From: Mycoplasmopsis edwardii
GTDB lineage: Bacteria > Bacillota_I > Bacilli_A > Mycoplasmatales > Metamycoplasmataceae
Direction of reading: 5' to 3'
DNA: 64,000 bases
Assembly (NCBI RefSeq): GCF_900476105.1
Contig: NZ_LS991951.1
Coordinates: forward strand, 558,001-622,000
The position numbers and the translations under genes were made by a program. Every line of letters begins with the position of its first letter. Position 1 is the stretch's first letter. Shown here piece after piece: positions 52,492 to 63,658 of the stretch. A model generated the notes under the pieces. The model had not been told where the DNA came from. It ran no database searches and saw only the letters and a program-made list of their open reading frames with translations.

Positions 52492-52738
52492 ACTTTTTAA
52501 AATCTAATAATTGTTCTCTATAGTATTCATATTGTTTTGTAATTAATACAATTTCTTTTGGTAAACCATCTTTAATACTTGTAGCTAAAGTTGAGAATTT
52601 ATCTAGTACAGAAACAATATATTCTTGAGTTTTAATTGGTGGGACTAAAATATTCATATGTAAAACTTCATACATATTAGGGTGTTGAATGGTTGCACCA
52701 TGGAAAAATGACTTAATTAAATTAATTTTATTTAACAT
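52490..52738 (-). pseudogene. C-terminal fragment of a type I restriction specificity subunit (HsdS)
   Basis: 82 residues matching only the last part of HsdS: end of a target-recognition domain (NILVPPIKTQEYIVSVLDKFSTL) and the conserved helix with KQYEYYREQLLDF. Intact HsdS has about 400 residues with two recognition domains. No hsdM or hsdR is near. An ATG at 52738 could allow expression of a fragment, but it is most likely a relic of a lost system or of hsdS shuffling. Confidence 0.85.
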
Positions 52739-52740
52739 AA

Positions 52741-52932
52741 AATATTAAAGAAATTTTTGTTCAAGTTTTAGTGGATGTGTGCTGAAATTTTATGGAAGCA
52801 GATGAACCAAGAATTTTTATAAATGATAATGGTGAAGAAGCTTATGACAACCATGATAATGAGTGTTATGAAGAAATGTTAAGTGAAACATTTCGCAAAG
52901 CACATGACATTATAAAAGAAAAAAACCAATAA
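52741..52932 (+). pseudogene. Orphan coding fragment between hsdS debris and secA
   Basis: An open frame of 63 codons whose protein-like part contains NFMEADEPRIFINDNGEEAYD and ends FRKAHDIIKEKNQ. It has no good start; the only ATG is at 52792, without a Shine-Dalgarno or promoter. The composition is coding-like. It is probably the 3' end of a gene whose front was lost. No family recognised. Confidence 0.4.
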
Positions 52933-53058
52933 TTAATAGACAAAAAGAATATTTGAGCTAGAAAGTATTCTTTTTTATATCTTGGGTAATATGTTAATAA
53001 ATATTATTAACAATTTATACCTACTTTGAGAGTCATTTTATAAATGTCTTTTTTAATA

Positions 53059-53064
53059 TATAAT
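53059..53064 (+). promoter_or_regulatory. secA -10 box (leaderless)
   Basis: TATAAT ends 7 nt before the secA ATG, with no Shine-Dalgarno. Confidence 0.6.
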
Positions 53065-53071
53065 ATAAATT

Positions 53072-55636
53072 ATGAAAAAAATAACTAGTTTTTTTGACTT
53101 TAAAACAACTGAGATGAGGATTGCAGAAAAATCTTTAAAAAAGATTAATAAGCTTGAAAAATTCGTTGTTCAATTATCAGATGAAGATTTAAAATCTAAA
53201 ACTAAATTCTTTAAAGATCTTTTGAAAGAAGGTTACACTTTAGAAGATATTAGAGAAGATGTTTTTGCAGTAGCTCGTGAAGCAACAAAAAGAGTTTTAG
53301 GCAAAAGACCATACGATGTACAAATGCTAGGCGGTTTATTACTTGACCTTGGTTCAGTTGCTGAAATGAAAACTGGAGAAGGTAAAACTATTACTTCTAT
53401 TGCTCCTGTTTATCTTAACGCTTTATTAGGTAAAGGTGCTATTGTTTCTACAGTTAATGAATACTTAACTGAACGTGATGCAAAAGAAATGGGGGAAGTA
53501 TTTAACTTCCTCGGTTTAAGTGTAGGTGTTAATAAAGCTCAAATGGATCCAAACAACAAAAGAGCCGCATATGCTTGTGATATTACTTATTCGGTTCACT
53601 CTGAACTTGGTTTTGACTACCTTAGAGATAACATGGTTAAAACTAAAGAAGAAAAAGTACAACGTGGTTTACAATTCTGTTTAATTGATGAGGTTGACTC
53701 AATTTTAATTGATGAAGCCAAAACACCTTTAATCATCTCTGGTGGTGAGCAAGAAGACAGCAATGCATATTTTACTGCTGATCAGTTTGTTAGAACTTTA
53801 TCACACACTGATTATATTATTGATGAAGAAACTAAAGCAATTGCATTAACTCACTCAGGTATTCAAAAAGGTAATCACTGATTCAATACACACAATATTT
53901 ACAATATCGAAAATAGTGAATGAATTCATTTAGTTCAAAACTCTTTAAGAGCACACAAAATCATGAAAATCGATGTTGAATATATTGTTCGTGATGGAAA
54001 AATAGAACTTGTTGATACTTTCACAGGTCGTATAATGGATGGTCGTAGTTATTCTGAAGGATTACAACAAGCTATCCAAGCTAAGGAAAGTATTGAAATC
54101 GAACCTGAAACAAAAACATTAGCAACAATTACATACCAAAACTTCTTTAGGATGTTTAAAAAACTTTGTGGTATGACCGGAACAGGTAAAACTGAAGAGC
54201 AAGAGTTCGTTGATATTTACAATATGAGGGTTAATGTAGTCCCTACTAATAAACCAATTGCCAGAGTTGATGAACCAGATGCAATTTTTGTTAATGCTGA
54301 AGATAAATGAAACGCAGTTGCAGATAAAGTTGCAGAACTTTATGCTAAAGGGCAGCCAGTTTTATTAGGAACTTCACAAATTGAAGATTCGGAAATTGCT
54401 CACAAATTATTGCTTAAAAGAGGAATTCCACATACAGTTTTAAATGCTAAACAAAATGCTTCAGAAGCTGAAATTATTTCGAAAGCAGGTTTAGTAAAAG
54501 CGGTTACTATTGCTACAAACATGGCTGGGCGTGGAACAGACATTAAACCAACACCAGAAGCAATTGCTTTGGGCGGTTTATATGTTTTAGGAACAGATAA
54601 GGCTGAATCTCGTCGTATTGATAATCAGCTTCGTGGTCGTTCAGGTCGTCAAGGTGATGTTGGGACAAGTAAATTCTTTGTTTCACTAGATGACCAACTA
54701 ATGAAACGTTTTGGTGGTCAATCACATGAACAATTTAAAGAAGCTTATGCTGATGAAGCAGGTAAAGAAATTGCTGGTAAAACAATTAGACTTCAATTCA
54801 ATCATGCACAGAGAAAAATTGAAGGATTTAACTATGACTCTAGAAAATCAGTTTTAAGTTATGATGATGTTATTAGACAACAACGTGATTTAATTTATGC
54901 ACAACGTGATTTAATTTTAAGTTCAAAAAATGTTGACTTTATCTTAAGAAGAATGTTCATGTCTGCAGCTAGATCAATAGTTAGAAATGGTGAGTACATT
55001 TTACATAACAATTACAACTATGATGCATTAGTTGAATTCTTAAACAAAAATATCGGTTCATTAGTTTCTTATAAATTTGATATTAATGAAATTGCCAAGG
55101 TCCATGAAAGTGATTTACCAGAATATGTAGCTCACATTATTCTTTCACTATATGTAGAATGAACTAAAAACGTACAAGAAAACAATCAATATATTTCGGA
55201 AACTGAATTAGTTTCATTCAAAAAAAATATTATTTTAGATGTTTTAGACAGAAAATGACAAATCCAAATCAATAGAATGGATAAATTACGTTCAAATGTT
55301 AACTTAGTACAATATTCACAAAAAAATCCTTACCAAGTTTATACAGAAGAAGGAACAAAATTATTTGAATCAATGTTAGATGACATTGCCTATGAAGTTA
55401 TGATCTCTATTTTCAAAGATAGAAGAGGAAGAAAATCATTGATCACAAAAGAAATGAAAAATGATCCTTTATTCCAAAACATTGTTAATACAAATGTTAT
55501 TGATAACACAATGCAAATTGATGAAATTGAAAAGCTTTTAGTTGAAAAATACCAAAATATTAAAAGAAGAGTTCAAGAAATCATGAAAGAAGAAGAGGAA
55601 AAGAAAAAAAATAATATTAATGAAAATAGTTTATAA
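53072..55636 (+). CDS. secA: Preprotein translocase ATPase SecA
   Basis: 854 residues. Walker [10 protein letters not shown] (about residue 100), Walker [14 protein letters not shown] with TPLIISG, motif VI block [10 protein letters not shown], and [11 protein letters not shown] with [12 protein letters not shown]. It drives preproteins through SecYEG, with SecDF (17-19.7 kb) assisting. The C-terminal Cys zinc finger of other SecA proteins is missing; the chain ends in a charged [10 protein letters not shown] tail, usual in mollicutes. Several TGA(Trp) codons. Monocistronic by context. Confidence 0.98.
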
Positions 55637-55699
55637 TTTTGGAATATTCTTAAAAATAAATTATAATTATTACACTTAGAAAACCTTCAAGGAGTTTTA

Positions 55700-56086
55700 A
55701 TGAGACAAAATAAAAATAACTCAAGAATTTTAAGACGTCATGACGTTAGCATTAAACCAGAAGAAGAGGGTTTAAGATACAAAAGATTTATGGGAGATAA
55801 ATTAAATATGGAACACGTATATCAACCAATTGGTGGAGCTTGCTGTGGTGGAAAATGTGCAGCAAACAAAAACGCAAACTTATTATTAGCGAAAAAAAAT
55901 GCTTCAGTTAAACAAACAGTGCAAGTTGAAAAAACAGTTGCTAAAGAAACAGTAGTTGTTAAAAACAACGTTGCTCAAAAAGTTGAAAGTAAACAAGTTA
56001 AACAAGAAATTAAAGCACCAGTTTACTTAGAATTAAAAGAACTTTCAAATGAATTCTGAAGTTTCTTTAGAAACTTAATTAAATAA
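55700..56086 (+). CDS. Small Cys-motif protein of unknown function
   Basis: 128 residues. The N terminus is basic (MRQNKNNSRILRRHDVSIKPEEEG), followed by a central GGACCGGKCAANKN motif with three Cys (about residues 50-55), then Ala/Lys/Val-rich low-complexity sequence and a hydrophobic aromatic end (FWSFFRNLIK, after a TGA). It has its own TATAAT near 55661, a good Shine-Dalgarno (AAGGAG) and its own terminator, so it is a real single-gene unit. The Cys cluster could bind metal or carry a thiol function; I recognise no family. Confidence 0.75.
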
Positions 56087-56089
56087 TTT

Positions 56090-56119
56090 TAAAGAACCTT
56101 TTTGGTTCTTTATTTTTAA
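56090..56119 (+). terminator. Terminator after the Cys-motif gene
   Basis: AAAGAACC / GGTTCTTT with loop TTTTT, followed by ATTTTTAAT. It lies 4 nt past the stop. Confidence 0.85.
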
Positions 56120-56175
56120 TAAAATATTTTTTTAATATAATGTAATTAAATTTATATAAATATAAAGGAGTAAAT

Positions 56176-57793
<1,618 letters not shown>

Positions 57794-57801
<8 letters not shown>

Positions 57802-58471
57802 ATTCTTTGTTTTTGAAAAACAAGATAATTACTTTATTTTAAATAAAGAAACTTTAAAACACTTAAATGTAATAAGGATTAGCAATAATCCTTTTATTTG
57901 TGTTTTTCAAGGTAAATTCTATGAATGTGTCTTAGAATTTGATAAAGCTAAAATCATTAAAGAAATTAATCAAAATCATGAATTTGATCATGAAGTAACA
58001 GTTGCTCTATCACTCATTAAATACGAACGTTTCGAGTGAGCGTTGCAAAAACTTGTTGAACTAGGAGCAACTAAAATCATTCCAGTTATCACAGATTATA
58101 CAAATGGCGAATTATACAAGTTTAATAAATTCGAAAAGAAGCTTGAACGTTTTAACACCATTATTCAAAATGCTGCTGAACAATCATTTCGTAACATAAT
58201 CCCAGAACTTGCTCCTTTAACAAAATTTAAAGATGTAATAAAACTTCCTATTACAAATAAAATAATTGCACACGAAAAACAAGATCTTTCACAACCAATA
58301 GAAAAAGATATAAATCAAGAAACATTATTTTTAATTGGTCCTGAAGGCGGTTTCTCAGATAATGAGATTAATTTAGCTATCGAAAATAATGTTAAATGTG
58401 TTTCACTAGGAAAAAGAATCCTAAGAGCAGAAACAGCAGCTATTTATATGATGTCAAAAATTAAAATTTAA
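57794..58471 (+). CDS. rsmE: 16S rRNA (uracil-1498-N3) methyltransferase RsmE
   Basis: 225 residues from ATG 57794. SPOUT methyltransferase: N-terminal PUA-like part (NRFFVFEKQDNYFILNKETLKHLNVIR) and the SAM knot LIGPEGGFSDNEINLA with SLGKRILRAETAAIYMM. It methylates U1498 of 16S rRNA. Translationally coupled to the ABC-F gene, so the pair may share a ribosome-related role. One TGA(Trp) near 58040. Confidence 0.95.
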
Positions 58472-58507
58472 CCAAAAACTATTAATAGAAGTGTTTTTTG
58501 GTTTTTT
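58470..58507 (+). terminator. rsmE terminator
   Basis: AACCAAAAAC pairs with GTTTTTTGGTT (one bulge) across an A/T loop, followed by TTTTTATT. The following 58508-58721 holds no gene that I can support. Confidence 0.7.
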
Positions 58508-58721
58508 ATTATATTTAAATACAATTAAATTAAACATTTCTGAATTAAATGAATTTTGTATGAATATAAAAAATTGTCACGTTTACACTTAAATGAACAA
58601 AATAACTTGAAATTATATATAAATTTGATTTGGATTTTTGACCAAAATTAGTATTTAGTGAAGGTTTGTTTTCATCTACTAATTCACATATATCTAATTG
58701 ATCATATTTGGACACAAATAA

Positions 58722-59071
58722 TGATCTAGGGATACTTTCAATTCCTGAAAAACAAAAAATATTTACACAAGTAAGGAATTTGTTAATAATGAATATTTAG
58801 GCAAAAAGCTTGCACTAAAACAAAGAATGGAAAACTTTAAATGAAATAGAGAAGATATTCAAGAAGGGGTTAATATTTATAACGAAATCGATGATCTTGA
58901 ATCATTAATGCATGAAAGATATTTAATTTACAACAAATGATCTATAATGAAGTTTCTAATAAAGAACAATTACAAACATTAATTACATCAACTTTAGAAA
59001 GAACAGAATCTCTTATTTTATCACCGAATGAGCTAAATGATATTTATGATTCACTTATAAATACAAATTAA
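58722..59071 (+). pseudogene. Decayed coding remnant with a frameshift
   Basis: One frame (58722-58982) reads coherent protein (TSKEFVNNEYLGKKLALKQR, REDIQEGVNIYNEIDDLESL) but has no start. Near 58930-58945 the coding signal passes to another frame (MIYNEVSNKEQLQTLITSTL ... NDIYDSLINTN) that ends at TAA 59071. No promoter. It is the tail of a lost gene of unknown family. Confidence 0.55.
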
Positions 59072-59076
59072 GTTTG

Positions 59077-59104
59077 AAAAAACCACTTTCATAAGTGGTT
59101 TTTG
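59077..59104. terminator. Bidirectional terminator between the remnant and the lipoprotein
   Basis: AAAAACCACTT / AAGTGGTTTTT with loop TCAT. The A and T runs serve both directions. Confidence 0.85.
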
Positions 59105-59109
59105 TAATA

Positions 59110-60426
59110 TTATTCTTCGCCATGAATAGCTGTAACGTTTAAAGTTGGTTTATCAACTGTTGATGTAATTACTTTGGAATTATATAAAATTCTGTCAATG
59201 TTATATGTTTGCCCTTCTTCTAGTCCATAAATATAGAATAAAACAACTTTTTTATCTTGTCTTGCTCTATTATTTCAATTTGGCTCAGGTTTATAAAAAC
59301 CTTCAAGATCAGCAGCATCTTCTGGTGTAGGATTTAAATATAGTTGGAAATTATTTAAATCATCATTTTCAAACTCTTTTGAAAATGTTACATATAAATT
59401 AGCATATTCTCTACGAGAACCTTTTTGAATTTCAAAATTAGTAATTGTAATATCTTCACTTGTTCGATTTGTGCTTGGGTTTGATTGAGGAGTCTCTTCA
59501 GCATTAGAAGAATTTGAGTTTTGATTATTATTTAAATCATTGTTTGCATCATTTGAAGCAGCATTATTATTATCTGTTGTGTTTTTAGGTTCACTATTTT
59601 CTTCAGATTCATTATTATTTTCATCATTATTATTTGATGTTGAATCAGTAGAATTAATTCTAATATGTGTTTTACCATTAACTAGCTCTAAGATTTCATC
59701 GCCATATTGCACTTTAACAATATTGTAGTCAGTATTCTCTTCTAATCCATATACATCAAAGTAAATTGTATTTTTTGGATATCCAAATCTATTATTTCAA
59801 GTTGTTTGTGGATTATAATAACCTGGTTCTTCTGCTTCTTCTGGTGTTGGATTTAAGAATAATTTAAACTTAAATCTTTCTGCTTCATCATTAATATCTT
59901 TAGATAACACTAAAGTTAAAATAAAATTATCAACAGTATTTTCAGGCTTTTGAATAATATCGGTTATTCTTACTTTTTCTTCACTTGGTGCATTATCTGA
60001 ATTATTATTTTCGTTTGTGTCTGAAGGTGAAGAAGGTTGCTCTTGAGAATCATTATTTCCTTGTTCATTAGAAGGTGTTGAAGGCACTTCAGTAGTTGGT
60101 TCACTAGAAGGGCTAGATGGTGTTTCATTAACAGGTTCACCGGAAGGAGTTGAAGGAGTCTCTGTTGTTGGTTTATTTGTTGTTTTAGAAGGTTTTGAGC
60201 TAGAGCTTGATTCATTATTTTTTGATCCTTCATTAACATCTTTATCAGGTTCTGCAACTGGTTTTGCAGGAGCTGGGTTAACTTCAACAATTGGATCTCT
60301 TAAAACAACATTTGGTTTTTCAGGCTCATCAGAAACTTCCTTGCTTACTCCGCAAGAAACAGCTGTAACAAGCATTGATGATGCACTTAATAACGTAAAT
60401 GTACTTAATAATTTTTTAATTTTCAT
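59110..60426 (-). CDS. Surface lipoprotein with two tandem copies of a domain
   Basis: 438 residues, lipoprotein signal ending LVTAVSC (Cys 25). A Thr/Ser/Pro/Glu spacer (about 60-150, units like TPSTPSGEP) leads to domain copy 1 (about 165-245) with LFLNPTPEEAEEPGYYNPQTTWNN and YFDVYGLEENTDYNI. An Asn/Ser/Glu-rich linker follows, then copy 2 (about 335-430) with LYLNPTPEDAADLEGFYKPEPNWNN and FYIYGLEEGQTYNI. The repeat suggests an adhesin or variable surface antigen; no homologue recognised. A single TGA(Trp) occurs in each copy at the same place (WNNR). Confidence 0.85.
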
Positions 60427-60538
60427 ATTAACCTTTCTAATATATTACTATACAGTAATATTAATTATACACTACAATTTATATTTTGTATAAAAAATTA
60501 AATATATTAAAATATTTATATAACAACCTGGAGATTAT

Positions 60539-61367
60539 ATGAATGATAAATATAAAGGTATATTAGATAATAAAACAATTGATTGACAAAAACATCATAG
60601 AATTATTAAAATAGTTGATAAAGATGCAGATAATATTTTATTTTTACATGGTTTTACATCACATTATAAAGGTAAATTAAGAGTAATTGACGATCTTAAA
60701 AAATATAATTTTTATTCTTTCTTAATGCCCGGGCATTTTGTGAATAAAGAACCTTTTGAGGATCACGAAATCTTTATTGCATATTTTTATGAATTAGCTG
60801 TTAAATTTATTTTAGATCATGATTTAAAGAATTTAATTTTATTTGGACACTCAATGGGTGGTGGATTAAGTTTATTGCTTTCAAGTGACCAAAGAGTTAA
60901 AGATAGGATTAAAAAAGTTGTTTTAGAAGCACCTTTTAACCCTGCTGCACAAACTACTTGAGACTTCACTAAAACATTAATACCTAAAACAATCGAGGAA
61001 ACTAAGGCAATGATAGATGGTTTATTGTATGATCCATTAAAAGTTTTTGGTTCTCAAGAAAATTATCAAAATGCAATTTTAGAAGAGTTTAAAACTTCAC
61101 AAGAATTAATTGTTTTAGACAAAATGTTAAACCTTAAAAAACACTGAATTATTTATGCAATGCATTAACAATAATTTACATTTAATGCAAAAACCAACAC
61201 TGTTTATATTAGGGAAATATGACAAAATAGTACCTGCGGAAAAAACCAAAGAAATCTTTAATACAAGTAACTTTGAAATAAAAATAATTGATAAATGTGG
61301 ACATTCACCTTTTAATGAAGCATACCCAATTGCACTAGATTATTTAAAACAATTTTTAGATAAATAA
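60539..61367 (+). pseudogene. Alpha/beta hydrolase gene broken by a +1 shift in an A6 run
   Basis: Serine hydrolase fold: LFLHGFTSHYKGK (oxyanion region), nucleophile elbow LFGHSMGGGLSLL, acid in LGKYDKIVPAEK, catalytic His in DKCGHSPFNEAYP. The first frame runs from ATG 60539 (Shine-Dalgarno GGAG) to TAA 61168. The part with Asp and His is in the next frame, from about 61138 to TAA 61367. Removing one A from the AAAAAA run near 61135-61141 restores one protein of about 275 residues (NLKNTELFMQCINNN across the join). Either a real or phase-variable frameshift or a sequencing error. Probable role: esterase or lipase. Confidence 0.85.
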
Positions 61368-61368
61368 A

Positions 61369-61394
61369 ATCACATATTTTTGCAAATATGTGAT
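61369..61394. terminator. Bidirectional terminator between hydrolase and lipoprotein
   Basis: ATCACATATTT / AAATATGTGAT, 11 bp with loop TTGC. It sits between convergent stops at 61367 and 61400. Confidence 0.8.
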
Positions 61395-61399
61395 TTCTT

Positions 61400-61999
61400 T
61401 TATGCATTTGGAATTGTAATAGTTTGTGTGTAACTTTGATTATTTGCTTTATATTGAATTGTTAAAACTCTTGTTTGTTCATCAAAAGAAGCAATAAATG
61501 TGTTTTTTAATTCACCTGTTTTTTCAATTGCTCTATGATTTAAAGATTCTTTAACTTTTAAAACAGCAAGTTCAGAAATATCTTTGTTTTTATTATATGA
61601 TCCAGAAGGTGCTAAGTAGATTCTTGATCTTACATCATCAGCAGGATTTGTTCTAACACCATAAATTTGCATATAACTAAGTTCATTTGATTTTGTTCTC
61701 TTTTTATGCACTTCTAATAAATCATTAAATATTTGGCCAATGTTTTCTGTAGCAATTAATTCAAAAGCATTTGCATAGTCAGCTTGTTCTTGATTTTTGT
61801 CAGAATCGTTTTCATTGTTTTGAGGTGTTTTTGTAACAACATTTGTGTCGTTAGATGATGCAGTATTGCTTTCTGTAGCATTGTTTGTTTCTTTTGAAGT
61901 TTCCGCTGTAGTTGTTTTAGCAGGTTCTTGTGTTTGGCAAGAAACAACTGGTAAAACTACAAGTGAACTTGCTAATAAAAATATATTTTTTAATTTCAT
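61400..61999 (-). CDS. Lipoprotein of unknown function
   Basis: 199 residues from ATG 61999, chosen because of its Shine-Dalgarno AAAGGAGATAA and a clean signal peptide MKLKNIFLLASSLVVLPVVSC (Cys 21). About 50 residues of Thr/Asn/Glu/Asp-rich spacer follow, then a compact domain (FELIATENIGQIFNDLLEVHKKR, YMQIYGVRTNPADDVRSRIYLAPSG, and IQYKANNQSYTQTITIPNA). No family recognised. Surface exposed by inference from the signal. Confidence 0.85.
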   Translation of the reverse strand: MKLKNIFLLASSLVVLPVVSCQTQEPAKTTTAETSKETNNATESNTASSNDTNVVTKTPQNNENDSDKNQEQADYANAFELIATENIGQIFNDLLEVHKKRTKSNELSYMQIYGVRTNPADDVRSRIYLAPSGSYNKNKDISELAVLKVKESLNHRAIEKTGELKNTFIASFDEQTRVLTIQYKANNQSYTQTITIPNA

Positions 62000-62130
62000 A
62001 ATTATCTCCTTTAAAAAGTGGGTAATGTTTATTATAGTATATAGAGTCAAAAACACAAATTAAAAATAAAAAAGTTGGATAATATAAATTCCAATAGTGA
62101 TGCGCAAACAATCTTTTCAACTTATTTAAA

Positions 62131-62161
62131 TGTAAAAAACAAACACTATAAAAGTGTTTGT
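62131..62161 (-). terminator. Terminator of the flavoprotein gene
   Basis: Minus-strand stem ACAAACACT / AGTGTTTGT with loop TTTTAT, then TTTTTTAC. It lies 11 nt after the stop. Confidence 0.85.
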
Positions 62162-62171
62162 AATTTTTTAA

Positions 62172-63548
62172 TTACTTCTTAGAAAATACATACCCTCTTG
62201 CTGCGTAGTAAATAGCTTCTGCAATTGTTGGGTGTGTAAATGGGTGTTCTTGCAATTCACTAAAACTAATGCTTTTATCCATTGCTAAAGCAATTTCGTT
62301 AATAATTAAGTGGGCACCTTCAATAAACATAAATGCACCTAAGATTTCATCATTGTGTTTATTAACTAAGAATTTAATGAAACCATATTTTTTATCTAAA
62401 TTATCTGCGTGTGCTCTTGGTAATGACATAGCTGGAACTTTAACAACTTGATAATCAATTTTTTGGTTTTTTAATTCTTGCTCAGTGTATCCAATACCAG
62501 CAAATTCTGGGTTTAAGTAAACTGATCATGGAATTAATTTTGCATCAACTGATTCAATAAATGGTTCATTTCATAAGATTTGCTTTGCGATAATATCACC
62601 TGATTTGTATGCAAATGTTGAGAGCATCATAATACCTGTTACATCACCTAAAGCATAAACATCATCAACACTTGTTTTCATAAATTTATTAACTTTAACT
62701 GTGTTGTTTGGATTTAATTCTAAGTTTAATGCACTAAATGATTCAATGTTTGCAACCCTACCGGCTGCTAATAAAACTTTTTCTGAGTTAATTGTTCTTT
62801 GAGAACCTTCAACTTCAATAATTAAATCATTTTTGTTTAATTCTAAAATTTTAGCACCTTCAATTATTTCAATATTTCTGTCTAATAAATAATTTTTAAC
62901 ATTTTCTTGTAAGTCTTGGTCAAAATTACCCATGAATTTATTTGCTTCAACAATAGTAATTTTTGTACCTAATACTGAATAAAAGTAAGCAAATTCGAGT
63001 GCAACTGGACCTGAACCGATAATTGTTAATGATTTAGGAACTTCATTTAAATATAAAGCGTCTGTTGAGTTAAGTAATACATTATTTGCTTTAGCTTCTT
63101 CAAATCCTTTAATATTTAATTCTCTACTTCTAGCTCCAGTTGCTAAAATTAAAATATCTGTTTTAATTTCTTGTCCATTAACTGTTATTGTCTTATTATC
63201 AATTACAGTTCCTTCGCCAAAGAAGATTTGTACACCTGAACTTTCTAATGAACCTTTAATAGCTCCGTTTAAAATATCTTTATTATCTTGTCTTCTTTTT
63301 TGGATAGCTTTTAAATCAAATGAAACATTGTTTGAGTTAACTCCGTATTCTAATGAGTTTTTAACTGTTTCATATACTTTAGCACTTTTAATTAATGTTT
63401 TTGTTGAGATACATCCTTCATTAACACATGTACCACCAAAGTGTTTTTTCTCAATAATCGCAACTTTTTTACCATTTGAAGATAAAATGTTTGCTAAACT
63501 ATATCCACCAGGACCAGCACCTAAAATAACAATATCAAATTTATTCAT
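62172..63548 (-). CDS. Dihydrolipoamide dehydrogenase-like flavoprotein disulfide reductase
   Basis: 458 residues. FAD motif VILGAGPGGYSLA, redox disulfide GGTCVNEGCIST (two Cys five apart), NAD motif TIIGSGPVALEFA, ATG motif LATGARSRE, FAD site YALGDVTG, and the C-terminal active-site His-Glu as EHPFTHPTIAEAI. This fits E3 of 2-oxoacid dehydrogenases. No pdh genes are adjacent and there is no lipoyl domain, so another partner is possible (glutathione- or mercury-type reductases share the layout). Monocistronic; Shine-Dalgarno AAGGAGAAA. Three TGA(Trp). Confidence 0.88.
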
Positions 63549-63569
63549 AATTTCTCCTTATATATCGGT

Positions 63570-63575
63570 ATTATA
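63570..63575 (-). promoter_or_regulatory. -10 box of the flavoprotein gene
   Basis: Minus-strand TATAAT in GTGTTATAATACC, 21 nt before ATG, leaving a short leader with a Shine-Dalgarno. Confidence 0.6.
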
Positions 63576-63615
63576 ACACTAAAAAATAATAAAAGTTAGA
63601 AAAAACAATAAATTT

Positions 63616-63651
63616 GATTAAAAAACTAACTTTTTTTTGTAAAAGTTAGTT
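63616..63651 (-). terminator. Terminator of the M42 peptidase gene
   Basis: Minus-strand stem AACTAAC / GTTAGTT extended by T/A pairs around an A-rich loop, followed by TTTTAATC. Confidence 0.8.
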
Positions 63652-63658
63652 AATTTTA

